A stretch of DNA of 64,000 nt from Intestinirhabdus alba (GCF_009711095.1 NZ_WMJZ01000004.1:62001-126000), one strand, 5' to 3'. Shown: positions 37,500 through 48,060, counted from the first letter of the stretch. Numbers and translations are program-made. The notes: generated by a model not told the origin, from the letters alone.

Positions 37500-39347
37500 T
37501 TATTCTTTGGCCGGAAATAATAGCGCATCGCGCAACAGATGATCGTTTCCACGACGGCGGGTAAAGCCGATCCGATCGAAATATTCGAGGATCTGAATGG
37601 CGAGCTTGCGCCCTACGCCCAGGCGATCGCGGAAGTCCGCCGCGCAGGCGGAGCCTCTTTCCCCATCCAGTTCGCGGATCATGCTGGCAAAATCGACGAT
37701 CCGATCGTTGCGATAATAGCGATCCTTGACGATCGCGGTAATCATTCCCTGCTGCGCCGCCTGCCGCAGCGTCTGGCGCATGGCCTGCTCATCGTCGCCG
37801 GTCTCCCGCGCCAGATCGCGCACCCACCAGGGCTCGCCTTTGAACAGCGGCTCCACCTTTTGCCAGATGGTCCGCTGCTCCTCGCTGAAGCCCGCCTTAT
37901 GCTCCGGCAGATGCAGCCAGCCGTGATGGCTGTGGATATCGCCGCTTTCGCGCATTCGCTCGATCAGCAGCAGCACCAGCGCCTCATCCTCCATCGGCAG
38001 CGCCATGCGGCGCAGCCGCTCGCGCCCCGGTCCCGGCTCGTCGTGATGCTGTTGGTGATAGGTGGCCAGCGTGTCGAGGATCTTGCGCTGCCAGCGGGCG
38101 GCAACCGGGGCGTTCAGCAGGCTGTCGCCGGCCTGGATAAATCCCGGCTGGCGGGTGAGCTGGTGCAGGCCATCGCCGCTGAGCTGCCGCGCCCAGGCGA
38201 AGTCGGGAAGGTTTACCGCTCCGCGCTCAAGGTGCGTCGCCAGCGCTTCGCCGTCGTCCTGCGCGGCGGCGAGCGCCGCCAGCCACTGTAAATACTCCGG
38301 CTTCCGCTTGCCCCGCCGCGGCGGACTGAGCGTGACGATGCGCGCTCCGGCCAGCGTGGCGCGCGCGGAGATATCGCGCAGTACCAGCCGGTCGTTATCG
38401 GCCAGCCACAGCGGGGCATCAAAAACCAGCTCCGCCAGAGCGCCTTCCAGCAGCGACACGCGCCCGGTAACGTGGCTGGCGGCGTGGTGGATATGCAGCG
38501 GCTGCCACTGGGTTAACGGAATGTGGCTTTCCAGGGCGACGATAACGCGCGAGAACGGCTCCGGCGGCGCGGCGGAGAGCAGCCAGTCGCCGCGGTTAAG
38601 CTGCTCTTTTTCCGCATCGCCGACGATATTAAGGGCGATACGCTGCCCGGCCTGGGCGCGTTCCGTCGCCTGGTTCTGGGCGTGAAGCCCGCGCACGCGC
38701 ATCGGCTTATTGACCCCGGTCAGCCACAGGGTATCGCCAACGCGCACTTCGCCGCTGAGCGCCGTGCCGGTCACCACCAGCCCGGCCCCCTTCACGGTGA
38801 ACGCCCGGTCAATGGCCAGGCGAAAGCGTTGATTTCCGGCCCGCTCGCGGGCGGGCAGCTGTCGCAGATGGTCGCGCAACGCCTCAACGCCGCGCCCCTC
38901 GCTGGCGGCGGTGATAAACAGCCCGGCGTCGGTAAACCCGTACCCGGCCAGCTCCCTTCGCACCTGCCGCTCCACCTCCTGTATCCGCGCCTCGTCAACG
39001 CGGTCGGCCTTGGTCAGCGCCACCGTCAGGGTTGGGCTGCCGGTCAGCTGTAAAATCGCCAGATGCTCGCGGGTCTGGGCCATCACGCCGTCGTCGCAGG
39101 CTACCACCAGCAGCGCGTGGTCGATGCCGCCCACCCCCGCCAGCATGTTGGAAAGAAACTTTTCATGACCGGGCACGTCGATAAAGCCCAGCACGCGACC
39201 GTCCGGCTGCGGCCAGTAGGCATAGCCCAAATCAATGGTCATACCGCGCTTTTTCTCTTCCGGCAGGCGGTCGGCGTTAACGCCGGTCAGCGCCTGCAGC
39301 AGCGTGGTTTTTCCGTGGTCAACGTGTCCGGCGGTCGCAATAATCAT
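37500..39347 (-). CDS. selB: Selenocysteine-specific elongation factor SelB
   Basis: GTPase that delivers selenocysteyl-tRNA to UGA codons marked by a SECIS hairpin. 615 residues, one more than E. coli. G1 [12 protein letters not shown] is at residues 5-16; the G3 DVPGHEKF and G4 TKADRVD motifs follow. EF-Tu-like domains 2 and 3 come next, then four winged-helix repeats that bind the SECIS RNA. The ATG overlaps the selA stop by 4 bp. Confidence 0.97.
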   Translation of the reverse strand: MIIATAGHVDHGKTTLLQALTGVNADRLPEEKKRGMTIDLGYAYWPQPDGRVLGFIDVPGHEKFLSNMLAGVGGIDHALLVVACDDGVMAQTREHLAILQLTGSPTLTVALTKADRVDEARIQEVERQVRRELAGYGFTDAGLFITAASEGRGVEALRDHLRQLPARERAGNQRFRLAIDRAFTVKGAGLVVTGTALSGEVRVGDTLWLTGVNKPMRVRGLHAQNQATERAQAGQRIALNIVGDAEKEQLNRGDWLLSAAPPEPFSRVIVALESHIPLTQWQPLHIHHAASHVTGRVSLLEGALAELVFDAPLWLADNDRLVLRDISARATLAGARIVTLSPPRRGKRKPEYLQWLAALAAAQDDGEALATHLERGAVNLPDFAWARQLSGDGLHQLTRQPGFIQAGDSLLNAPVAARWQRKILDTLATYHQQHHDEPGPGRERLRRMALPMEDEALVLLLIERMRESGDIHSHHGWLHLPEHKAGFSEEQRTIWQKVEPLFKGEPWWVRDLARETGDDEQAMRQTLRQAAQQGMITAIVKDRYYRNDRIVDFASMIRELDGERGSACAADFRDRLGVGRKLAIQILEYFDRIGFTRRRGNDHLLRDALLFPAKE

Positions 39348-40735
39348 CTCAACATCATCTCCAGAAACCGGTTCTCATCCTCAAGGCAGCGCAGATCCAG
39401 CCACAGCCGCCCGTCGTAAATCCGTCCAATCACCGGCACGGGCAGCGCGCGCCAACGGGCGGCCAGCGCCTCCAGACGACTGCCGCGTCCGTCACGGGGG
39501 GTAAAAGTCAGCGCCGCGCTGGGCAGCCGGTCGACGGGCAGCGAACCGCTGCCGATCTGCGACAGGCAGGGCTGCACGTCAATAGCGAATTCCGCCTCGT
39601 AGCGCCCGGTAAGGGCCGCCTGCATCCGCCGGGCCTGGGCGGCAATCTCCGCCTCGTCGCGGACCAGCAGCCGCAGGGTCGGCAGCCTCTCAGCCAGCGC
39701 CTCCGGGTGCAGATAGAGGCGCAGCGTCGCCTCCAGCGCCGCAAGGGTCATTTTATCCGCCCGTAGCGCCCGCTTCAGCGGATGGCTTTGCAGCCGATCG
39801 ATTAGCGCTTTTTTACCAACGATAATTCCCGCCTGCGGCCCGCCCAGCAGTTTATCGCCGGAGAAGCTGACCAGGCTGACGCCTGCGGCGATAAGCGCCT
39901 GCGGCATCGGCTCCTTCGGCAGGCCATACTGGCTGAGATCGATAAGCGAACCGCTGCCCAGATCCGACACCACCGGCACGCCCAGCTCCTGGCCCAGCGC
40001 CGCCAGTTCGGCCTCGTCGACGGCGCTGGTAAAGCCTTCAATGCTGTAGTTGCTGGTGTGTACCTTCATCAGCAGGCCGGTATTGTCATTCACCGCCTGG
40101 CGATAGTCTTTCAGGTGCGTCCGGTTGGTGGCCCCCACCTCATGCAGAACGCAGCCCGCCTGGCGCATGACGTCAGGAATACGGAACGCGCCGCCAATCT
40201 CCACCAGCTCGCCCCGCGAAACGACCACCTCTTTGCCGCTGGCGGTAGCCGCCAGCATCAGCAGCACCGCCGCCGCGTTGTTATTGACAATGCAGGCGTC
40301 TTCCGCACCGGTAAGCCGGCACAGCAGCGCCGCCAGCGCGCGATCGCGATGCCCGCGTCCGGCGTCTTCCAGCGCATACTCCAGCGTCACCGGCGAGCGC
40401 ATCGCCTGGGCCACCGCAGCGATGGCCTCCTCCGCCTGCAACGCCCGCCCGAGGTTAGTGTGCAGCACCGTTCCCGTCAGGTTGATAACCGGACGCAGCG
40501 CGCCCCGGGCCGCCTCCACCAGCCTGGCGCGCGCCTCCTGCCCCCAGTTTTCGCACCACCCGGGCAGCGTCTGTGATTCACGGATCGCCTGCCTGGCCTC
40601 CTCCAGCATCTGACGCAGCAGATCGACGACGCGGGTGTGCCCCCAGACGTCGAGCAGAGAAAGAAAGGCGCTATCGCGCAACAGGCGATCGATAGCGGGA
40701 AGCTGGCTGTAGAGCGAACGCTTTTCGGTTGTCAT
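39344..40735 (-). CDS. selA: L-seryl-tRNA(Sec) selenium transferase
   Basis: PLP-dependent decameric enzyme that turns seryl-tRNA(Sec) into selenocysteyl-tRNA(Sec) using selenophosphate. 463 residues from the ATG at 40735 ([21 protein letters not shown]), the E. coli length; the frame is open 15 codons further without homology. The PLP lysine lies in [14 protein letters not shown]. selAB implies selenoproteins such as formate dehydrogenases elsewhere in the genome. Confidence 0.97.
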   Translation of the reverse strand: MTTEKRSLYSQLPAIDRLLRDSAFLSLLDVWGHTRVVDLLRQMLEEARQAIRESQTLPGWCENWGQEARARLVEAARGALRPVINLTGTVLHTNLGRALQAEEAIAAVAQAMRSPVTLEYALEDAGRGHRDRALAALLCRLTGAEDACIVNNNAAAVLLMLAATASGKEVVVSRGELVEIGGAFRIPDVMRQAGCVLHEVGATNRTHLKDYRQAVNDNTGLLMKVHTSNYSIEGFTSAVDEAELAALGQELGVPVVSDLGSGSLIDLSQYGLPKEPMPQALIAAGVSLVSFSGDKLLGGPQAGIIVGKKALIDRLQSHPLKRALRADKMTLAALEATLRLYLHPEALAERLPTLRLLVRDEAEIAAQARRMQAALTGRYEAEFAIDVQPCLSQIGSGSLPVDRLPSAALTFTPRDGRGSRLEALAARWRALPVPVIGRIYDGRLWLDLRCLEDENRFLEMMLR

Positions 40736-40813
40736 GAAAAAACCTGGCTGTTGGTGATCCTCTCCACGACGGAGAGGCATCGGACTTTGAGGGGGATTGT
40801 AACGTGAGATCGC

Positions 40814-41431
40814 TCAGGCGGACATAGGCTTTGGCGGTTCCGTGCGGGCAAAGCTTTCGCGGCTGAAGAGCGTTTCCGCCAGCCTGACCAGGTTCGGCCG
40901 CTCCACGCACCAGCCCGGCGCGATGTGGCGGAAGTTAAGGTAACCTACGGCGCAGGCGATAGCGATGGTTGCCAGATTCACCGCCTCGCCATCCATTGCG
41001 CCGCTCGCCAGGCCGCTCTCCAGCGCGTCAAGGCCGCGGTTAATCTTCTCCCGCTGGCGCAACAGCTCCATCTCCGACTGCTGCGCCGCCGGCCGGGCCT
41101 GCTCGCGCACCGAAACCAGCCCGGCCTCCATAATGCCGTCCGCCAGGGCTTCAAGCTGGCGCACCCGCAGCGCCGCCCGCGGTTCGCGGGGGATCATCGC
41201 CGGGGCGACATCCAGCAGCTCGATATAGCCCGCGATCACCGGCGAGTCGAACCAGCAGTCACCGTTATCGTCCACCAGCGCGGGAACCTTGCCCAGCGGG
41301 TTGTACTGCGGCACACTGCTTTCCGCACTCCAGGGCTGCTCGTTGACAAATTCAAAGGTGATGCCCTTTTCTAAGAGGAGGATGGAAATCTTGCGTACAA
41401 ACGGGCTGGTATAGTTGCCGATGAGTTTCAT
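40814..41431 (-). CDS. yibF: Glutathione S-transferase family protein YibF
   Basis: GST-fold protein of unknown substrate, 205 residues. The N-terminal thioredoxin-like domain has [15 protein letters not shown] and the cis-Pro motif GKVPAL; the C-terminal domain is helical with [17 protein letters not shown]. Lies upstream of selA in the same direction with a 78-bp gap, so possibly co-transcribed. Confidence 0.93.
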   Translation of the reverse strand: MKLIGNYTSPFVRKISILLLEKGITFEFVNEQPWSAESSVPQYNPLGKVPALVDDNGDCWFDSPVIAGYIELLDVAPAMIPREPRAALRVRQLEALADGIMEAGLVSVREQARPAAQQSEMELLRQREKINRGLDALESGLASGAMDGEAVNLATIAIACAVGYLNFRHIAPGWCVERPNLVRLAETLFSRESFARTEPPKPMSA

Positions 41432-41772
41432 ACTCTTTCCTTATTTGCCGACCAAGGGATAAGTATGGTTCAGGCGACGATAAAAGGCAGGTTGCCTTCG
41501 GGGCAGGCGAGCCTTTACAAACGGCCCTTCCCGCTGCGCCAGGGAGGGGTGCAGACGCCTTAAGGAAAGAGAGGTTACCTGCGGCGAAGGGGATAAAAAG
41601 CGATTCTCCACGCAACTTCACAGAAAAATAGATTTTTTTCAACGTGTTAAAAAACAGATAACTTTACTCAGCCCGCCCCTTTTGATTATTTTTACGCAAT
41701 TCGCTGTGAAGAAACCCGCGCTGCGCGCATACTATAGGGCTGTATCCCCCCGTTTCTGTCAGAAGCCATAGC
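41432..41772. other. Gap where mtlADR is expected
   Basis: In E. coli the mannitol operon mtlADR lies between yibF and yibL. Here only 341 bp remain, with yibF and yibL promoter DNA (a TACTAT -10 like hexamer near 41731) and no mtl coding remnant that I can see. Confidence 0.6.
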
Positions 41773-42135
41773 ATGAAAGAAATCGAAAAAAACGAAATTA
41801 AACGTCTGAGCGATCGTCTCGACGCCATCCGCCATCAGCAGGCGGGCCTCTCCCTGGTGGAAGCCGCCGATAAATACGCGGAGCTGGAAAAAGAAAAGGC
41901 GACGCTGGAAGCGGAAATCGTCCGCCTGCGCGAACGCCATAGCCAGAAGCTGAGCAAAGAGGCGCAGAAGCTGTTGGCCCTGCCGTTTCGCCGCGCGATC
42001 GCCAAAAAAGAACAGGCGGATATGGGCAAACTGAAGAAAAGCGTGCGCGGCCTGGTGGTGGTTCATCCGATGACCGCCCTGGGGCGCGAAATGGGCCTCA
42101 AAGAGATGACGGGTTTTTCGAAAACCGAATTCTGA
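41773..42135 (+). CDS. yibL: DUF2810 protein YibL
   Basis: Ribosome-associated small basic protein of unknown function, 120 residues, the E. coli length. The N-terminal half is a coiled coil ([23 protein letters not shown]), and the C-terminal half is basic and conserved ([24 protein letters not shown]). Ends just before two hairpins. Confidence 0.92.
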   Translation: MKEIEKNEIKRLSDRLDAIRHQQAGLSLVEAADKYAELEKEKATLEAEIVRLRERHSQKLSKEAQKLLALPFRRAIAKKEQADMGKLKKSVRGLVVVHPMTALGREMGLKEMTGFSKTEF

Positions 42136-42144
42136 ACCGCCGCC

Positions 42145-42207
42145 CCTGCCGCCCTGGCAGGGAGAGTTCGCGCCACGCCCGGGCTTGTTACTTAACCGGG
42201 CGTGGCG
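42145..42207. terminator. Hairpins between yibL and the fimbrial operon
   Basis: A small stem CCTGCC/GGCAGG at 42145-42161 is followed by a 12-bp perfect stem CGCCACGCCCGG/CCGGGCGTGGCG at 42171-42207. They separate the convergent yibL and adhesin genes. Confidence 0.6.
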
Positions 42208-42293
42208 TCGACGCGGAGCCGGAAGCACAATCCAACCCGATAACACACGCCTTACCCGGAGCTGAATGACCGCCAGCGACGCTCACCAACGAT

Positions 42294-43388
42294 TTAGTTA
42301 TAGATCAAATTAAAGGTCGCCATCGCGTCCGCCTTGCCCGCCGTTATCTTCTCGTCCGTCTGAATATAGCGCGCATCAAACGAGTAAACCTGCGTTTCGC
42401 CGTTGCCCCCCTGGCCCAGCGCCGGAACCTGCGGCGTATTGAACGGCACCACCTGCCCTTGCGACGCGCCGGTATTACCGCCGTAGCGCAGCTGAATCCC
42501 CACGCCGCTGGCGCTGTCCGGCTGGTGGGTCAGGGCCAGCGCCGAGGCATTGGACGGCGAGGTGTCGCCAAAAAAGCCGATCTTAACGGCGGTGCTCTGG
42601 GCGCAGGTGACCGGAATGGAAAAGGATGCCCCCCCGGCCGTGGAGTTGACGCCGTGGAATTCAAGCTTATTTACGCTGCCCATCGGCACGTTAATGCTTT
42701 TCGTGCCCACCAGACAGCTGCTGCGGCGAACGGTGAAGCTGGCCAGGCGGATCTGCACCGGGGCCGCCACGTTGGTCGCGCTGGTCGGCGTATCGCCGGC
42801 CTGAAGCACCAGCGAACCGGCGTTCTGCTCCTGCGTATTGGTGTTATCGCCCTGCATCGGATGGGACGTGGGGATCTTATAAAAGATTACATAAAACTGC
42901 AGCGCATACTGCGAGGCGCTGGCAAAGTCAGCGTTGCGGGTGGAATCACAGATACGCCGTGAATCTTTCGCATTGACGCTGTTGCTGCCGTCGATATAGC
43001 GCGGGCCGTCGCCGCCGCAGTACTGTTGCTCCCGTATCCCCAGCGCATAGCCGATGCCGTCTACCTGCGTTTTATAAACGTAGCGCGTCGAGCCATCCTC
43101 CGCCGCCACGCTGCCGACCGCGCCGTCGGCACTGATAAAACCGAGGCTGCGATAGCCGTCACGCCCGCCGCTGCAGCTGAAAAAGTCTGCGCCGGTGGAT
43201 AAAAACGGGGCGGTAATCTGGCTCCAGTCGGCGGCTCCAGGCGCGTAGCCTAAGGTATAGGGCACCTGAACCACCCACTGATCGCGGGTAACCCGGCAGG
43301 ATGCACTCTCCGCATGAGCGTGAAAGCTCAGTACGCCCAGCAGCGCCAGCAGACCGCTTTGAACAACCCGATTGAATAAGTTACGCAT
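42294..43388 (-). CDS. Fimbrial tip adhesin (two-domain, FimH-like architecture)
   Basis: Last gene of the fimbrial operon, 364 residues. A signal peptide ends near residue 26 (LALLGVLSFHAHA-ESASC). Residues to about 200 form a unique N-terminal domain with several cysteines, likely the receptor-binding domain. The rest is a pilin domain (SCLVGTKSINVPMGSV) ending MATFNLIYN, the donor-strand-type C-terminus. Receptor unknown. It starts eight bases after the usher gene. Confidence 0.82.
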   Translation of the reverse strand: MRNLFNRVVQSGLLALLGVLSFHAHAESASCRVTRDQWVVQVPYTLGYAPGAADWSQITAPFLSTGADFFSCSGGRDGYRSLGFISADGAVGSVAAEDGSTRYVYKTQVDGIGYALGIREQQYCGGDGPRYIDGSNSVNAKDSRRICDSTRNADFASASQYALQFYVIFYKIPTSHPMQGDNTNTQEQNAGSLVLQAGDTPTSATNVAAPVQIRLASFTVRRSSCLVGTKSINVPMGSVNKLEFHGVNSTAGGASFSIPVTCAQSTAVKIGFFGDTSPSNASALALTHQPDSASGVGIQLRYGGNTGASQGQVVPFNTPQVPALGQGGNGETQVYSFDARYIQTDEKITAGKADAMATFNLIYN

Positions 43389-43396
43389 ATGATTCC

Positions 43397-45874
43397 TTAT
43401 TGGCAGTCCAGGGAGAGGGTGGCTATCCCCGGTGCGGTATGGGCGGCGGAAAGGGTAAAGGGTGCCTGGCAGACGATCTTCATCCCATTCTTATTCCAGC
43501 GCACGCGCAGCGTACCGCGCTCCGGCACGCCGCTCAGGTAGGCCTCGCCGCCGTCGGCGACCATTCCTTCGCTACCGGGGTTTTCGATTACTCCGGCCGT
43601 TGCGCCAAAGGGTAGCGGCGCCCCCTTATAGCGTAATGAGAACAGCACGCGATAGCCGATATGCGTTTTGTAATCGGCCAGCACCACCGCGCCGCTGGTG
43701 GGGATCACGATCCTCCCGCTCTGCTCGACGTCGGCGTTTTCAGAGAGCGTTTCCGTATTCAGCGTCAGCGTATTTTTGCGATACGCGGAGACAGAGGGGA
43801 TCACCGCGTAGCCCCGGCTGTCGGTATGGATGCTGCTGAAGCCCTCCGGCGATACGTTCTTCGCCCCCGGCACGCGCAGCAGCGCCACCGTATCGCTGAG
43901 CGGCTGGCTAAAGGTCACGCCATACCGCGTCGCCAGTACCCCTCCGGACAGGCCGAGGCTGATATTACGGGTGCCGCCGCTCTGGTCGTAACCGACGCTG
44001 GCGTTGCCGTAGCCGCCGCTGTACTGCACGCCCAGGCTGGTGCTCTGCTGCTGGCCCCCGCCGGAGAGGCCCTGCTGGAGGTTATAGCTCAGGCTACGAT
44101 CCGCCAGCGCCGTGCCGTTAAGCGACACCTGCTGGGTGGCGATCCCACGGTTGCTCTGGTTGAAAAAATAGCTGACGGAGCTGTCAGGCAGCCATTTACC
44201 CAGCGGAATATTGACATTGAACGAGACGGTTCGCTCAGGGTCCCGTGTTACCGCCGAATCGGTATAGTAATAGCCCAGCCCCACCGTAACGCCACGCCAG
44301 CTGGTATACCAGCCGAGGTGGATAGTTTTGTCCTCACCGGCGGTATGCCAGTAGTCCTGCATCCACGCCGACACGCTGAGGCTCCCCATATCACCTAATG
44401 ACTGGGTCATCGTCAGTTGCGATCGGCTGCGCCGGTTATTTCTGCGCAGCTGGCTGTCATCCGCCTGATTAAGCTCACCGAACTCATAGAAATTGCGCGT
44501 GGCGTAGCGGTAGCTGGCCAGGCTGAAGGCGGTGCCGGTAGAGGTAAAATCTTTCTGGTACTGCAGACGCCACGCCTGGCCGAGGGCCTTATCGCCGTCC
44601 GGCAGGCGGCTTTTGGCCAGCGTGTCATCGATGCCGATGGAGCCGAATTCGCCAAAGCTGCGGCCCAGTCCCAGCGCTATCGCCTGATAGTTATCTGCCC
44701 CGCGCCCGCCGCCGTAGAGCGTCATCTGGCCCGGCAGGCCGTAAAAAAAGGTAGTCTCGACGAAGTTGGGGTTATGCACATCGCTCTCACCGGAATGGTA
44801 GCGCCCGACGCTAACGCTGTACTTGAACCGCCCCTCGCGCAGCATAAACGGGATCGCCGAATAGGGCTGGGTGAACGTGCGCTTTGTGCCGTCGCTTTCG
44901 GTGATGGTCACCTCCAGGTCGCCGCTCTGGGCCCCGGGAAACAGATCGTTAATGACAAAAGGGCCGGCGGCCACCCAGGTTTCATAAATGACGTAGCCAT
45001 GCTGCGAAACGGATACCCGGGCAAAGCTGTGCGCCACGCCGCGCACGGTCGGCGCGTAGCCGCGCTGGCTGTCAGGCAGCATACTTTCACTTGTGGCTAC
45101 CTGCAGGCCGCGAAACCCTACGCTGTCGAAGATCTCACCGGGCGTCCACGCATCCCCCACCCGCAGCTGGCTTTTCAGCCCACGCAGATCGCGAGAAAGC
45201 CAGCTGCTTTGCGACTGCCAGCGGCTGCCGCCCGTTTCGCTATAGTTCAATGATGAGGTATTGCGCAGCCGCCACGGGCCGATGTTGATGCCGTTACGCA
45301 GGCTCAGATAGGCGGAGGTGCCGTCGCCGCTCTGCCGGTGGGCAGTGGCTCCCGTCAGGTTATAGTCGATAAACCCGGCCGTGATGCCATCGTCCCACTG
45401 GGAGGAGGGAACGTAGCCGCGGGAGCGATTTTTCATCGCCGCCTGGGGAATGCTCAGCGCCAGGCGCTGCTGCGAAAAATCGTATTTCACTTTGGCGGCA
45501 GGAATAAAGTCGCCAATCCGGGTAAAGGTTTCGCCCTTATGCAGCCGCGAAAAGGCCGGCACCACGCCGACGTTAACGCCCAGCTTCGCCAGCAGATCGA
45601 CGCTCAGCTCCGGCTGCAGGTCGCCGTTTACGGCAACGAAGGTCAGCGTTTCCGTCCCCTCTTCGTGCCCGTTCAGCTCTATCGTGACCGCCCAGGTTCC
45701 GGGCATCTGGCCACCCTGCTCTGAAAAATAGCGCAGGTCGGCCCTCTCCTGGGCAGACGAAGAGAGCTCAAGCGCGGCGGGGTCAAAATAATCTTCGGTC
45801 AGCCCCGGCCGGGCATAGCATAAGATGAGCAGCATGCCGACGGAGACCTCACGATGTAATCGAAAAGTCATCAT
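43397..45874 (-). CDS. Fimbrial outer-membrane usher
   Basis: FimD/PapC-family usher, 825 residues, which assembles and exports pilin-chaperone complexes. Signal peptide to about residue 26, N-terminal periplasmic chaperone-docking domain (YFDPAALELSSSAQERADLRYFSEQG), 24-strand barrel with plug (for example VNDLFPGAQSGDLEV-type segment), and C-terminal domains with PFGATAGVIENPGSEGMVADGGEAYLSG and a terminal cysteine pair. Located 23 bp after the chaperone gene. Confidence 0.95.
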   Translation of the reverse strand: MMTFRLHREVSVGMLLILCYARPGLTEDYFDPAALELSSSAQERADLRYFSEQGGQMPGTWAVTIELNGHEEGTETLTFVAVNGDLQPELSVDLLAKLGVNVGVVPAFSRLHKGETFTRIGDFIPAAKVKYDFSQQRLALSIPQAAMKNRSRGYVPSSQWDDGITAGFIDYNLTGATAHRQSGDGTSAYLSLRNGINIGPWRLRNTSSLNYSETGGSRWQSQSSWLSRDLRGLKSQLRVGDAWTPGEIFDSVGFRGLQVATSESMLPDSQRGYAPTVRGVAHSFARVSVSQHGYVIYETWVAAGPFVINDLFPGAQSGDLEVTITESDGTKRTFTQPYSAIPFMLREGRFKYSVSVGRYHSGESDVHNPNFVETTFFYGLPGQMTLYGGGRGADNYQAIALGLGRSFGEFGSIGIDDTLAKSRLPDGDKALGQAWRLQYQKDFTSTGTAFSLASYRYATRNFYEFGELNQADDSQLRRNNRRSRSQLTMTQSLGDMGSLSVSAWMQDYWHTAGEDKTIHLGWYTSWRGVTVGLGYYYTDSAVTRDPERTVSFNVNIPLGKWLPDSSVSYFFNQSNRGIATQQVSLNGTALADRSLSYNLQQGLSGGGQQQSTSLGVQYSGGYGNASVGYDQSGGTRNISLGLSGGVLATRYGVTFSQPLSDTVALLRVPGAKNVSPEGFSSIHTDSRGYAVIPSVSAYRKNTLTLNTETLSENADVEQSGRIVIPTSGAVVLADYKTHIGYRVLFSLRYKGAPLPFGATAGVIENPGSEGMVADGGEAYLSGVPERGTLRVRWNKNGMKIVCQAPFTLSAAHTAPGIATLSLDCQ

Positions 45875-45897
45875 CTAAACCCGGGCAAAAATAACCG

Positions 45898-46569
45898 TCA
45901 GTAGTGCTGTGAGAAGGAGGGCGTGATGCCGCCAAAGTCGTTGATCGCAGTCCAGGTGACGTTACCCGTCGCCGGGCCTGGCAGCTCGCGACGCTCTCCC
46001 GGTCCAATCATGCCCGGCTCAGGAATGGATTTCCCCGCCACCTTCAGGCTATGGAAAGAGACGTACCAGGGGGTAGGGTTATTGATTGTAACCCCGGAAC
46101 CCGTCCGCGAGACGGTCAGCTTTTTCCAGGCCGTCTCCGCGCCGTTACCCAGCCCCGTCGGACGGAAAAATATTTTAAACTTTGACTTAATATTGATTTG
46201 CAGTTCGTTATTTCCGTCCTTCGGCTTTGGCGATATGGATTTAACGTTGAGCCAAAAAACTGATTCCCGATCGGTGGGTAAAGGTGCCCCGGTATAACGA
46301 ATACGCAGCGTATTGGTTTGCTCCGGATCGAGTCTGAACAGCGGCGGAGTAACGATAAAAGGCGGCTGCGATTTATTCCGCCGATCGTAATTTTCTACCC
46401 ACGACTGAATAAGATAAGGCGTGGAATTTTCCATATTCGTGACGGAAAACGCCACCTCCCTGGTATTTTGCGGATAGATGACGCGCGTTCCGCCCATAAC
46501 AACCCCGGCTAATACCGGGGAGGAAGCAATCATTAAAAATGAGAGCACTAAACCCGTTAAGCATTTCAT
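45898..46569 (-). CDS. Periplasmic fimbrial chaperone
   Basis: PapD/FimC-like chaperone, 223 residues from the ATG at 46569, chosen because AGGA is nine bases upstream and a clean signal peptide follows (MKCLTGLVLSFLMIASSPVLA); ATGs at 46575 and 46593 are alternatives. The first strand GGTRVIYPQNTREVAFSVTN and the G1 donor strand NTLRIRYTG, bounded by DRESVFWLNVKSISP, are typical of the family (short F1-G1 loop, FGS type). Confidence 0.93.
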   Translation of the reverse strand: MKCLTGLVLSFLMIASSPVLAGVVMGGTRVIYPQNTREVAFSVTNMENSTPYLIQSWVENYDRRNKSQPPFIVTPPLFRLDPEQTNTLRIRYTGAPLPTDRESVFWLNVKSISPKPKDGNNELQINIKSKFKIFFRPTGLGNGAETAWKKLTVSRTGSGVTINNPTPWYVSFHSLKVAGKSIPEPGMIGPGERRELPGPATGNVTWTAINDFGGITPSFSQHY

Positions 46570-46605
46570 TATCATGATTCCTGGAGGTGGCAAATGAGAA
46601 AAGTA

Positions 46606-47184
46606 TTAGTTATAAACCATTAAAAAGTTGGACACCGCGCTGGCGTCACCCGCTTTAATAGCATCGCCATTTTTGGTGTAATCGGCATAAAAGGCCAGCT
46701 CGGCCGTACCGCCCGCTTCCGGCGCTACAGATTTAGAGACCGAACCAATTTTAATCTGCGTGCTGCCGTCGTCTTCCAGCAGCTTAACGCCGACGCCGCT
46801 TGCGGAATCCGCGCCGGGCGTGACCTTCAGAAGCGTGCTGTCCTGAGCGTCTTTGGTGCCGTCAAACAGCACGGCGACGGAGGTAACGGACTCCGGGCAA
46901 TCCTCAACGTTAATCTTGAACTGGCGGCGGGTCGTTTCGTCATGGTCGTCGAAATAACTTTTCGCCCAGGCACCGAGGTCAACCAGCTTACTTTTGGAGT
47001 CGGTGGTCACGTTGCAAGAAACTTCCGTTATTTTCCCCTGAAAGGTTACCACGCCGCCGGAGCCTTGCGTACCCTCACTGCTGTCCAGAGACGTATTTAC
47101 GCCTGAGCCGTCGGCGAAAACCATTGGCGCAGAAAAAACCAGGCTTGCCGCCAATATTGCTTTTGCCACATTGTTTATTTTCAT
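46606..47184 (-). CDS. Major fimbrial subunit (type 1 pilin family)
   Basis: 192-residue pilin. The signal peptide ends at residue 24 (VFSAPMVFA-DGSG), followed by a Gly/Ser-rich N-terminal extension for donor-strand exchange, GGVVTFQGKITEVSC, a disulfide pair C57-C96, and the beta-zipper C-terminus SAVSNFLMVYN. First gene of a pilin-chaperone-usher-adhesin operon; no minor pilins or recombinases accompany it. The operon sits between yibL and lldP, where E. coli has nothing. Confidence 0.92.
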   Translation of the reverse strand: MKINNVAKAILAASLVFSAPMVFADGSGVNTSLDSSEGTQGSGGVVTFQGKITEVSCNVTTDSKSKLVDLGAWAKSYFDDHDETTRRQFKINVEDCPESVTSVAVLFDGTKDAQDSTLLKVTPGADSASGVGVKLLEDDGSTQIKIGSVSKSVAPEAGGTAELAFYADYTKNGDAIKAGDASAVSNFLMVYN

Positions 47185-47235
47185 TCGAAAATGACTCCAC
47201 TTTTAAATTTATAACTGACAGATAAATCTTCAGAA

Positions 47236-47263
47236 AATTTATGAGGACACGAGATACCGTCAA
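47236..47263 (-). promoter_or_regulatory. Candidate promoter of the fimbrial operon
   Basis: TTGACG (47263-47258) and TAAATT (47241-47236), 16 bp apart on the minus strand, would give a leader of about 45 nt before the pilin ATG. No flanking inverted repeats of the fim-switch type were found. Confidence 0.45.
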
Positions 47264-48047
47264 AAGAATAACCTGAGGCGGGACAGGTGACCTCATTAAT
47301 TAAGGGGGTCCATCCCGATGATGACAATCCAGATCCCTTACGCGGTGTAAGGAATATAAAAAGTTAGATGCGTTTGAATAAACAGATAACCGCTACGCTT
47401 GCCCCTGAACCAGGAACTTTCACCGCATCAATTCGCCTGATGCGAAATAAATAGTAAAGCATTTGCAATTTAACGTCCATAACCTGCAGGAGAAGCGCAC
47501 TTTCTGAAGCTGTATTTTTATTTACATAAAATCAACAAATTTAACCTGTTTTAGGTGATAGCGATATAATTAGTCACCTATTAGTTTACTTACTCAATCA
47601 CACCATCATCAATCGATCAAACATTGATCAATTGTTATCGCGCTGGCCACAGCATAAAGTTTAAATTAAACCAGGCTATTAAGAATAATTTCTCATCTAA
47701 AAGCAAAAATACAGTAGAAATATTTATTGATCAGCGAATGATCGTTTGTAATCTTCTGTTAAACGATATGCGCATAAATTAACATAATAGAAAATTTTTG
47801 CTACGAAATAAGATGCGCGGTTTTAACTAAAAAATTTTTAATCAATGGAATTAATTTGATATTTGAAACACTACATAAACATAAAACCAAATAAAAATAA
47901 ACATAACCGCAATGTTTTGCATACAAAAAGGCCGTCTTTACCGGTCGATATATCGATAACCTGCCCGTTTTTTCCCCTGAAAACGCCGGAGCGGTAGCCA
48001 TTTTTCTGCAGTCGGGGTGGCGCAATGGGTTAACCGCTGCTTATGAA
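47264..48047. other. AT-rich non-coding region between the fimbrial operon and lldP
   Basis: About 800 bp, much richer in A+T than its surroundings, without a convincing gene. It contains many short palindromes, including TAGGTGA-N15-TCACCTA at about 47551-47579 around a TATAAT, and repeated TTGATC/GATCAA motifs at 47612-47632. The composition fits horizontally acquired, H-NS-silenced regulatory DNA for the fimbriae. Confidence 0.55.
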
Positions 48048-48060
48048 TTGGCCCTACCAA
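48048..48060. promoter_or_regulatory. LldR operator O1
   Basis: TTGG-CCCTA-CCAA is a dyad of the GntR/FadR-family type, in the position described for the upstream LldR operator of E. coli lldPRD. Confidence 0.65.

Noticed and set aside
47185-47500. Invertible promoter (fim-switch) upstream of the pilin gene
   Set aside because: No pair of matching inverted repeats flanks the promoter and no recombinase gene is nearby.
47801-48025. 74-codon minus-strand frame between the fimbriae and lldP
   Set aside because: Low-complexity C-terminus in AT-rich DNA, no ribosome site and no regulator motif.
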